Source of the DNA: an uncultured Nostocoides sp.
GTDB lineage: Bacteria > Actinomycetota > Actinomycetes > Actinomycetales > Dermatophilaceae
NCBI GenBank assembly: GCA_937873315.1
Contig: CALMQX010000033.1
Span: 62,001 to 126,000 of the forward strand
Length of the DNA stretch: 64,000 nt
Direction of reading: 5' to 3'
Below the pieces are notes generated by a model. It had not been told where the DNA came from. It was given only the letters and a program-made list of their open reading frames with translations, and searched no databases. Positions 10,220 through 22,907 of the stretch are shown piece by piece; the stretch's first letter is position 1, and every line of letters starts with the position of its first letter. Both the position numbers and the translations under genes were made by a program.

Positions 10220-11026
10220 ATGGGCAAGAGCTCACGTCCCGCCCGCAAGCAAGGGCCGGTCAATGACCGCCAGGCCAAAATCCAGGCGGCCGCCGCGTCG
10301 ACGTCCAAGGGGCCGAACAAGATCGTCATCGGCACGGTGGTTGCCGTGCTCGCCGTGATCGCCATCGTCGTGGGGGCGATCTGGCAGCAGAACTCCAAGA
10401 CCGATTCGATCACCGATGGCGGCAAGGCCGTGCCGGCGGGCACCTCCATGGGAGCGGGCTTCACGGCCTACGCCGATGCCACCCTGAAGGCGGGCGCGCC
10501 CACGCTGGATGTCTTCGAAGACTTCCAGTGCCCGGCATGCAAGCTCTTCGAGGACCAGATGGGCCCGACAGTGGCATCGCTGGCGCGCGAGGGCAAGATC
10601 AAGGCCGTCTATCACATCAAGACCTTCTTGGATGACAACCTCGGCAATGACAGTTCGATGCGGGCGGGCATCGGGGCTCTGTGCGCCGCCGACGCAGGCA
10701 AGTTCGAGGCCTTCCACGATGCGACCTATGCCGGCCAGCCGGCCAAGGAGGGCGAGGGCTGGACCGATGCGCAATTGCATGCCTTCGCTCAGGGCGCAGG
10801 GATCACCGGGACTGCGTTGACGACCTGGGATGAGTGCACCAAGGCCAAGAAGTACCAGAACTACTTGAGCGATCTCGAGGAGGTCACCTTCAAGGCCGGT
10901 GTCAAGAGCACCCCGACCCTGAAGCTCAATGGCACGGTGCTTGACCTCAACACCTTGGTGGACAGCACGGGCAAGGCCTACGACCCCGCCAAGTTCACGG
11001 CTGCGATTACTGCGGCCACTAAGTAA
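10220..11026 (+). CDS. Membrane-anchored DsbA-like thiol oxidoreductase
   Basis: The 268-residue protein has a basic N terminus, one transmembrane anchor (about residues 34-55) and an extracytoplasmic thioredoxin fold of the DsbA type. The active site is CPAC (C104 and C107) in 'VFEDFQCPACKLFE', and the cis-Pro region is 'KSTPTLKLNG'. It probably oxidises or isomerises disulfides in exported proteins. It starts 5 bp after the MauE-like gene, with 'AAGGAG' upstream. It is paralogous to the next gene. Confidence 0.85.
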   Translation: MGKSSRPARKQGPVNDRQAKIQAAAASTSKGPNKIVIGTVVAVLAVIAIVVGAIWQQNSKTDSITDGGKAVPAGTSMGAGFTAYADATLKAGAPTLDVFEDFQCPACKLFEDQMGPTVASLAREGKIKAVYHIKTFLDDNLGNDSSMRAGIGALCAADAGKFEAFHDATYAGQPAKEGEGWTDAQLHAFAQGAGITGTALTTWDECTKAKKYQNYLSDLEEVTFKAGVKSTPTLKLNGTVLDLNTLVDSTGKAYDPAKFTAAITAATK

Positions 11027-11044
11027 GCCATCCAGGGGGGACGG

Positions 11045-11743
11045 GTGAAGAGCAATCGGTTTGCCGTCGCCACCGTGGTCGCGGTGCTTGCCATCGCGGC
11101 CATGGTGGGCGGGGCCATCTGGTCATCGCGCGGCGAGGATGCGCCGCCAACCGCTCAGCAGACGCCGAGCACCCTGCTGAACGGAACCCAGGCGGTGTGG
11201 GCTAATCCGTCGGCGCCGATTGCCGCGCAGGCGCCATTGGTCGAGGTCTTTGAGGATTTTCAGTGCGGCCATTGCCATGACCTCGAAAAGGTCTTGGGCT
11301 CCACGCTGCGCGACCTGGCGGCTCAGGGCAGCATTCGTCTCGGCTATCACATGATGACGTTCCTGGACGAGCAAGCCCGGAACACGGCCTCGCGGCGGGC
11401 CGCGATAGGAGCGGTGTGCGCGGCCGACGCTGGGACCCTCCAGGCATTCCACGATGGAGTCTTCGCCACCGCCGCGGCCGACGCCGGTCAGGGGTGGACC
11501 GACGCGGAGTTGCGCTCGATTGCGCAGCAGGCCGGCGTGAGTGGGGCGCAGCTGACCGCCTGGGATGCGTGTGTGGCCGACCAGCGCTATGCGGCCTACG
11601 TCTCGGCGCGAACCACCGAGCCGTGGAAGATCAAGGGCTTCGAAGGAACCCCCACGATCATGATCAACGGCGCCATCGTGCCGATCGCTGAGATCGCCAG
11701 CCCCGAGTTGCTCACGGCCGCCCTTGCAAAGGCCAATCCCTGA
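11045..11743 (+). CDS. Second DsbA-like thiol oxidoreductase
   Basis: The 232-residue protein has an N-terminal signal anchor (residues 6-26) and a DsbA-like thioredoxin domain with CGHC (C74 and C77) in 'VFEDFQCGHCHDLE'. CGHC is the dithiol of eukaryotic PDI, whereas the upstream paralogue has CPAC, so the two may differ in redox potential. The cis-Pro loop is 'EGTPTIMING'. The GTG at 11045 follows a GGGGGG-A ribosome site at about 11035-11041. It is the last gene of the his/trp/dsb operon. Confidence 0.85.
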   Translation: MKSNRFAVATVVAVLAIAAMVGGAIWSSRGEDAPPTAQQTPSTLLNGTQAVWANPSAPIAAQAPLVEVFEDFQCGHCHDLEKVLGSTLRDLAAQGSIRLGYHMMTFLDEQARNTASRRAAIGAVCAADAGTLQAFHDGVFATAAADAGQGWTDAELRSIAQQAGVSGAQLTAWDACVADQRYAAYVSARTTEPWKIKGFEGTPTIMINGAIVPIAEIASPELLTAALAKANP

Positions 11744-11827
11744 GCCTGCGGACCTCACAGACGCAGCTTGCCAGGTTCACATCGTGAGATGGCCTGGCTC
11801 GGATCTCAAGACGAGCAGGCCCTCCGC

Positions 11828-11833
11828 TAGCAT
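11828..11833 (+). promoter_or_regulatory. Candidate gltB -10 hexamer
   Basis: TAGCAT lies in the 174-bp gap between the dsbA pair and gltB. It would place the transcript start near 11840 and leave a leader of about 78 nt before the gltB GTG. Confidence 0.4.
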
Positions 11834-11842
11834 CGGCCAGAC

Positions 11843-11911
11843 GTGGCCATTGCCGTCCGCGCCCTCCCTGCTGCGCCCCGGGCCTCTGCCCGCCGACCAC
11901 GAGGACGGTGA
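11843..11911 (+). other. Possible 22-codon upstream ORF before gltB
   Basis: A GTG at 11843, 9 nt after the candidate -10, opens a 22-codon frame rich in Ala, Arg and Pro. It ends with TGA six nt before the gltB GTG at 11918. It could be a leader peptide that couples translation to gltB, or chance. Confidence 0.2.
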
Positions 11912-11917
11912 TCCGAC

Positions 11918-17912
<5,995 letters not shown>

Positions 17913-18006
17913 GGCACACCCCCGCTCCGATGGCCAATCGGCGGCGCCCGGGCTACCGTGGTAGGACCGGTGGACCTGCAATGGCGCAGGTCAGGGGGAG
18001 GTGCAC

Positions 18007-19463
18007 ATGGCCATCCATTCCGATGACCAGGTGGCGGCAACGCAGACGGGCGAGGTCTCGACCGAACTCAAGCGGGTCATGGGCCCCAAACTCCTGCTGC
18101 TCTTCATCGTGGGAGACATCCTGGGAACCGGGGTGTACGCGCTGACCGGTGATGTCGCGGAGAAGGTGGGGGGCGCCGCCTGGGCGCCCTTCCTGGTCGC
18201 CTTCCTCATCGCCATGGTGACGGCCTTCAGTTACCTCGAGCTGGTGACGAAGTATCCGCAGGCGGCGGGCGCTGCGCTCTATACCCATCGGGCCTTCGGG
18301 ATCCACTTCCTCACCTTCATGGTGGCCTTCGCGGTGATGTGTTCGGGCATCACGTCGGCCTCCACCGCCAGTCGCGCCTTCGCCTCCAATTTGGCCAAGG
18401 GCTTCGGCCTCGACACGACCAATAAGACCCTGGTGATGCTCATCGCTTTGGGGTTCATGGCGCTGGTCATGGCGGTCAACTTCCGCGGTGTGGGTGAGTC
18501 GGTCAAGGCCAATATCGTCCTCACAGCCGTGGAACTCTCCGGCCTGCTGCTGGTGATCCTCGTGGGCTTCTACGCCCTCTTTGCCGGCAAGACCGATTTC
18601 TCCCGCACGATGGTCTTCGAAAGCGGCGACGACAAGAGCGCCTTCCTCGCGGTGACCGCGGCGACTGCCCTCGCCTTCTTCGCGATGGTCGGCTTCGAAG
18701 ACTCGGTGAACATGGCCGAGGAGACCAAAGATCCGGTCCGGACCTTCCCCCGAATGATGATTCTCGGGATCTCAATCACCGGGGTGATCTACCTCTTGGT
18801 GGCGCTCTTCTCTGTCGCCATCGTCCCCGTGGGGGACCTCGGCGCCAGCGACACCCCGTTGGTGACCGTCGTGGAGACTGCGGCGCCCGGAGTCCCGATC
18901 AAGACCCTGCTGCCCTTCATCTCCATGTTCGCGGTGGCTAACTCGGCGCTCATCAATTCAACATGCTCATGGCGAGCCGGCTGCTCTACGGGATGGCTCG
19001 ACAAGATGTCCTGCCGCCGGTTCTGGGATGGGTTCACAAGGGCCGCCAGACCCCGTGGGTTGCCATCATCTTCACCACCGCGGTCGCGTTCGCGCTCATC
19101 ATCGTGGTCTCCAACATGAGCAGCGACAGCATTTCGCTCCTCGGGGGGACCACGGCCCTGCTCCTGCTCGCGGTGTTCACACTGGTCAATATCTGCGTGC
19201 TGGTCCTCCGCAAAGACGTCATCGGTCGCGATCATTTCGTGACGCCCACCGTGCTGCCCGTTGTCGGCGCCTTGGCCTGTGCCTTCTTCGTCACTCCATT
19301 CACTGGCCGGGACACCACCCAATACGTGATCGCTGGGTGGCTGCTCTCCGGTGGTGTGGTGCTCTGGGGCCTCACCTGGATCGCCAATCGGGCCGTCAAG
19401 GGTAAAAAGACCTATCTGCGCGACCCGGAGCAGTATCTCGGCGGCGACGAGACGGTGAACTAG
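18007..19463 (+). pseudogene. APC-family amino-acid permease interrupted by a frameshift
   Basis: Two frames together encode one APC transporter of about 485 residues. Frame 1 runs from an ATG at 18007, preceded by GGGGGAG at 17994-18000, with 'LLLLFIVGDILGTGVYALTGDVAEKVGGAAW', 'GFEDSVNMAEETKDP' and 'FAVANSALI'. After residue 316 this frame becomes a Ser/Arg/Pro-rich shadow. The transporter continues from about 18957 in the next frame as 'FNMLMASRLLYGMARQDVLPP...', ending in 'KTYLRDPEQYLGGD' at 19463. Loss of one base between 18954 and 18963 explains it. An ACCTGC/GCAGGT inverted repeat lies just before the ribosome site. It could be a real pseudogene, a sequencing error or, less likely, programmed frameshifting. 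Confidence 0.8.
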
Positions 19464-19517
19464 CCCACCCTTAAGGCGCCTCAGAACGTGAGACGCGGTG
19501 TGGCGCGGGTCACGTTG

Positions 19518-19529
19518 GAAAGCGCTTTC
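19518..19529. promoter_or_regulatory. LacI/CcpA-like operator in the pyk promoter
   Basis: GAAAGCGCTTTC is a perfect 12-bp palindrome centred on CG. It matches the inner twelve positions of the LacI-family/cre consensus. It lies in the spacer just before the pyk -10, where a bound repressor would block RNA polymerase. Confidence 0.5.
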
Positions 19530-19533
19530 GCAG

Positions 19534-19539
19534 TAGGAT
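19534..19539 (+). promoter_or_regulatory. -10 hexamer of leaderless pyk
   Basis: TAGGAT ends 7 nt before the pyk ATG, with no ribosome binding site between them. Confidence 0.6.
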
Positions 19540-19546
19540 CCCGTCC

Positions 19547-21001
19547 ATGCGCCACGCCAAGATCGTCTGCACCATCGGTCCCGCCACCAGTAGCGCCGAG
19601 AGCCTGCGGGAACTGGTTCGCTCCGGTATGGACGTAGCCCGATTCAACCTCAGCCATGGCGAGTACAGCGAGCACGAGCGGATCTACCATGACGTGCGCC
19701 GCGCAAGCGACGAGATCGGTCGAGCAGTGGGCATCCTGGTCGACCTGCAAGGCCCCAAGATCCGCACCGGCCGCTTCGCTGACGGACCGGTTCAGTTGGA
19801 GCCCGGAGCCGAGTTCACGATCACCACGCGGACGGTTCCCGGTTCCGCCACCGAGGTGGGGACCACCTACGCCGGACTGCCTGGGGATGTGCGACCCGGT
19901 GATCGGATCCTCATTGACGATGGCAAGCTCGCCCTGGTGGCCACCGAGGTCACCGACACCGACGTGATCTGCCGGGTCATCGACGGCGGACAACTCTCCA
20001 ACAACAAGGGCATTAACCTCCCGGGCGTCGCCGTCAGCGTGCCGGCCCTTTCGGAGAAGGACAAGGAAGACCTGCGCTGGGCGCTGGGCCTGCGCGTCGA
20101 CATGATCGCGCTCTCCTTCGTGCGCAGTGCCGAGGACATCCGCGATGTGCACGCGATCATGGACGAGGTCGGAGTGCGGCTTCCGGTCATTGCCAAGATC
20201 GAGAAGCCGCAGGCAGTCGACAACCTCGACGAGATCATCCGGGCGTTCGATGGGGTCATGGTGGCTCGAGGCGACCTGGGTGTGGAGATGCCGCTGGAGG
20301 AGGTCCCCCTGGTCCAGAAGCGGGCCTGCGAGATTGCCCGGCGCCGAGCGAAACCAGTCATCGTCGCGACCCAGGTGCTTGAGTCCATGGTCGAGAACAG
20401 CCGCCCGACTCGGGCTGAGGCCTCGGACGCCGCCAATGCCGTCCTCGACGGCGCGGACGCCTTGATGCTCAGCGGTGAAACCAGTGTCGGCAAGCACCCC
20501 TTCGACGCGGTCAAGACCATGGCTCGGATCATCGAGAACACCGAAGATCACGGCCTGCACCGGATCCGCCCGCTGGGCACCCGCCCGAACTCCAAGGGTG
20601 GTGCGGTCACCGCGGCCGCTGCCGATATCGGCGAGTTGCTCGGTGTGAAATTCCTCATCACTTTCACCCAGACCGGAGACTCATCGCGGCGGCTCTCCCG
20701 GGTCCGGTCGAGGATCCCGATGTTGGCCTTTACCCCGGATCAATGGACCAGATCGCAGTTGGCGCTGACCTGGGGCACGGAGACCTTCCTGGTCGGCTCG
20801 GTCCAGCACACCGACGAGATGGCTATGCAGGTGGACAATGTGCTGCTTGATGCCGGTCGGGTGGATGAAGGCGATCTGGTGATCATCGTGGCGGGCTCGC
20901 CGCCCGGTATCCCGGGCTCAACCAATGCCCTGCGCGTGCACCGGATCGGTGACGCCCGCAATCGGGTTGCCCCGGCCTATCGCGAGTTGTCCACTCCCTG
21001 A
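19547..21001 (+). CDS. pyk: Pyruvate kinase
   Basis: Pyruvate kinase makes pyruvate and ATP from phosphoenolpyruvate in the last step of glycolysis. The 484-residue protein starts 'MRHAKIVCTIGPATSSAESLRELVRSGMDVARFNLSHG'. It holds 'DLQGPKIRTGRF', the active-site 'VIAKIEKPQAVDNLDEII' with the catalytic Lys, the metal region 'DGVMVARGDLGVEMPLEEVPLVQK', and 'RAEASDAANAVLDGADALMLSGETSVG'. The C-terminal effector-binding domain is present. It appears monocistronic and is preceded by a LacI-type operator that suggests sugar-responsive control. Confidence 0.97.
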   Translation: MRHAKIVCTIGPATSSAESLRELVRSGMDVARFNLSHGEYSEHERIYHDVRRASDEIGRAVGILVDLQGPKIRTGRFADGPVQLEPGAEFTITTRTVPGSATEVGTTYAGLPGDVRPGDRILIDDGKLALVATEVTDTDVICRVIDGGQLSNNKGINLPGVAVSVPALSEKDKEDLRWALGLRVDMIALSFVRSAEDIRDVHAIMDEVGVRLPVIAKIEKPQAVDNLDEIIRAFDGVMVARGDLGVEMPLEEVPLVQKRACEIARRRAKPVIVATQVLESMVENSRPTRAEASDAANAVLDGADALMLSGETSVGKHPFDAVKTMARIIENTEDHGLHRIRPLGTRPNSKGGAVTAAAADIGELLGVKFLITFTQTGDSSRRLSRVRSRIPMLAFTPDQWTRSQLALTWGTETFLVGSVQHTDEMAMQVDNVLLDAGRVDEGDLVIIVAGSPPGIPGSTNALRVHRIGDARNRVAPAYRELSTP

Positions 21002-21048
21002 GGTGTGCAGAGCGCGAGCCCCGCGCGGGCTACACTCTGAGGGCACCC

Positions 21049-21131
21049 GCCGGGGTGGTGGAATGGCAGACACGGAGCACTCAAAATGCTTTGCTCGAAA
21101 GGGCGTGCGGGTTCAAGTCCCGCTCCCGGCA
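21049..21131 (+). tRNA. tRNA-Leu (CAA)
   Basis: The 83-nt sequence folds as a class II tRNA. The acceptor strands are GCCGGGG and TCCCGGC with discriminator A at 21131. The anticodon loop is CTCAAAA with CAA at positions 34-36. A variable arm 'GGGCG-type' region precedes the T arm GCGGG-TTCAAGT-CCCGC. The 3' CCA is not encoded: the next bases are CATG, which include the pdtaR start codon. Confidence 0.92.
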
Positions 21132-21132
21132 C

Positions 21133-21729
21133 ATGACTGACCCAGTTCCCTCTTCTCCGCGACGAATCCTCGTCGCCGAGGACGAGGCGATCATTCGGTT
21201 GGACCTGGCCGAAATGCTCACCGACGCTGGCTATGACGTTGTCGGCCAGGCGAGCAATGGTGAGCAGGCCGTCGCATTGGCAACCTCGCTTCGCCCCGAC
21301 GTGGTCATCATGGACGTCAAGATGCCGGTGCTCGACGGGATCAGCGCAGCCGAGCAGATCAGCAAGGCACGCATCTGCCCGGTGGTGATGCTGACGGCAT
21401 TCAGCCAAACCGAGCTTGTCGAACGCGCCCGTGACGCTGGTGTGATGGCATACATCGTCAAGCCGTTCACGGCGAGTGATATCACGCCAGCGCTGGACAT
21501 CGCCCTGTCCCGGTGGAGCGAAATCGCCGCGCTGGAGGCCGAGGTGGCGGACCTCGGTGATCGGCTCGAGACCCGCAAGGCCGTGGATCGAGCCAAGGGT
21601 GTCCTCATGGCCAAACTCAAGATCAACGAGTCCGAGGCGTTCCGCTTCATCCAGAAATCAGCCATGGACCGAAGGATGGGCATGAAAGAGGTCGCCGACG
21701 CGATCATCGCCAGCATGGAGAAGGCCTGA
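21133..21729 (+). CDS. pdtaR: ANTAR-domain response regulator (PdtaR-like)
   Basis: The 198-residue protein has a receiver domain ('[19 protein letters not shown]', phospho-acceptor Asp in '[14 protein letters not shown]', and 'VKPF') and a C-terminal ANTAR RNA-binding domain ('[45 protein letters not shown]'). It matches mycobacterial Rv1626/PdtaR throughout, and the location between pyk and polA is the same. After phosphorylation such proteins bind paired hairpins in mRNA leaders and prevent termination. The ATG lies 2 nt after the tRNA-Leu discriminator base, so tRNA 3' processing would produce an almost leaderless mRNA. Confidence 0.92.
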   Translation: MTDPVPSSPRRILVAEDEAIIRLDLAEMLTDAGYDVVGQASNGEQAVALATSLRPDVVIMDVKMPVLDGISAAEQISKARICPVVMLTAFSQTELVERARDAGVMAYIVKPFTASDITPALDIALSRWSEIAALEAEVADLGDRLETRKAVDRAKGVLMAKLKINESEAFRFIQKSAMDRRMGMKEVADAIIASMEKA

Positions 21730-21754
21730 TCACGGTCCATCTCGCGGTCCGGTC

Positions 21755-21790
21755 TTCCCCGGACATCGGGAAGGTCGTAATGTCGGGGAA
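21755..21790 (+). terminator. Possible stem-loop terminator after pdtaR
   Basis: TTCCCCGGACAT and ATGTCGGGGAA pair over 11 bp, with one bulged G and a 13-nt loop, 25 nt after the pdtaR stop. No T-tract follows. Confidence 0.4.
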
Positions 21791-21837
21791 CCGTCGCCCG
21801 GTAGTTGAGCCAGGCGCGGCGCACGAGGAGGTGTGGA

Positions 21838-22386
21838 GTGGCTCGACGAACCGTCGAAGTGCAGGCCGTAAGGCCGGAACATCACGCCCTGCTGCTCGAC
21901 CTTTGGGCATCCGCCCGCGCCGAGTTGGGCTTGCCGAATGACGGCGGACAACGAGCGGCCTTCGATCGGCTCCATGGTGCCTTGGAGCGTCCGGACGTGC
22001 GGGCCTGGATTGCCCTGGTAGACGCCCAACCGGCCGGCTTCGTGGTCACCTCTCAGAATCCCTTCGGGCTGAGCCAAGGCACGGAGTTGGCCATCGAGCA
22101 GCTGCATGTGGTGCCCTCGGCCCGTCGTACGGGCGTGGCGCGAGCCATGCTGGCCCAAGTGCTGGCCTATGCCGAGCGCACCGGCTGCGAAGTGATCGTG
22201 TCCAATGTGCCGGCGACGAGCAAAGATGCCAACCGCTTCTTCGCCCGACTCGGTTTCGGCTCGGTGCTCGTTCGACGCGTGGTCACTGCATCGGTCTTGC
22301 GTCGTCGCCTGGATCCCGAGGTCACCGGCTCGCGGCTCGAGGTCATTCGTCGTCGTCGCACGCTGCGGGCGCGCGCGGGCGTCTGA
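21838..22386 (+). CDS. GNAT-family N-acetyltransferase
   Basis: The 182-residue protein shows the acetyl-CoA-binding core of GNAT enzymes: 'IEQLHVVPSARRTGVARAMLAQVLAYAERTGCEVIVSNVP' with the Q/RxxGxG/A-type loop 'RRTGVA', then 'DANRFFARLGFGS' in the last strand-helix unit. The acceptor is not predictable. The GTG at 21838 follows GAGGAGG at 21825-21831. The C terminus is Arg-rich, which may suggest an acidic or nucleic-acid-associated target. It is monocistronic between pdtaR and a convergent thioesterase. Confidence 0.8.
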   Translation: MARRTVEVQAVRPEHHALLLDLWASARAELGLPNDGGQRAAFDRLHGALERPDVRAWIALVDAQPAGFVVTSQNPFGLSQGTELAIEQLHVVPSARRTGVARAMLAQVLAYAERTGCEVIVSNVPATSKDANRFFARLGFGSVLVRRVVTASVLRRRLDPEVTGSRLEVIRRRRTLRARAGV

Positions 22387-22422
22387 GCACGCCGACTTGG
22401 CCGGCTGAGCCGGCTGCGTGCG

Positions 22423-22845
22423 CTAGCCGGCGTCGCGGATCATGCACGTGATACGCGAGGTGCACAGGCGTACCCCGGACTGGTCCGAAATGATGATTTC
22501 GTAGCACCCGATGGTGCGTCCCAAGGAGATTGGGGTGGCCACCCCGGTGACCAGGCCCTCGCGCGCGGAGCGGTGATGGGTGGCGTTGATATCGAGTCCG
22601 ACGACCGCCTTCCCCGGACCGGCATGCAGCGCAGTGCCGAGAGAACCCAGCGTCTCGGCGAGCACGACCGACGCGCCGCCGTGCAGCAGGCCATAGGGCT
22701 GGGTGTTCCCGGCGACCGGCATGGTCGCGACCAAGCGCTGCGCGCTCGCCTCGAGAATGCGGATATCCATTCGCTCCATCAGCGTGCCGGCCAGGCTCGC
22801 ACTCGCCGCGGCCAGGATCGGGTTGTCCGTGTTCTCGTCCGTCAT
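22423..22845 (-). CDS. PaaI-family hotdog-fold thioesterase
   Basis: The 140-residue protein has the hotdog signature 'MDIRILEASAQRLVATMPVAGNTQPYGLLHGGASVVLAETLGSLG', where 'LLHGGASVVLAE' carries the central-helix Asn/Gln-His-Gly pattern of PaaI thioesterases, and 'HHRSAREGLVTGVATPISLGRT'. It hydrolyses acyl-CoA or aryl-CoA thioesters, possibly 1,4-dihydroxy-2-naphthoyl-CoA or phenylacetate intermediates; the substrate is unproven. It is divergent from polA, with 62 bp between starts. A thioesterase at this place beside polA is also seen in mycobacteria. Confidence 0.85.
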   Translation of the reverse strand: MTDENTDNPILAAASASLAGTLMERMDIRILEASAQRLVATMPVAGNTQPYGLLHGGASVVLAETLGSLGTALHAGPGKAVVGLDINATHHRSAREGLVTGVATPISLGRTIGCYEIIISDQSGVRLCTSRITCMIRDAG

Positions 22846-22894
22846 GGGTCCATTCTCTCTGGTCGCGTGGCGTGGGTACGTCAGGGCTGGGCAA

Positions 22895-22900
22895 TAGGGT
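22895..22900 (+). promoter_or_regulatory. -10 hexamer of leaderless polA
   Basis: TAGGGT ends 7 nt before the polA ATG at 22908; there is no Shine-Dalgarno. Confidence 0.55.
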
Positions 22901-22907
22901 GATCCCC

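Noticed and set aside
18958-19119. C-terminal tail of the first permease frame as genuine protein
   Set aside because: After residue 316 the frame is Ser/Arg/Pro-rich and unlike a membrane protein, while transporter helices continue in the next frame.
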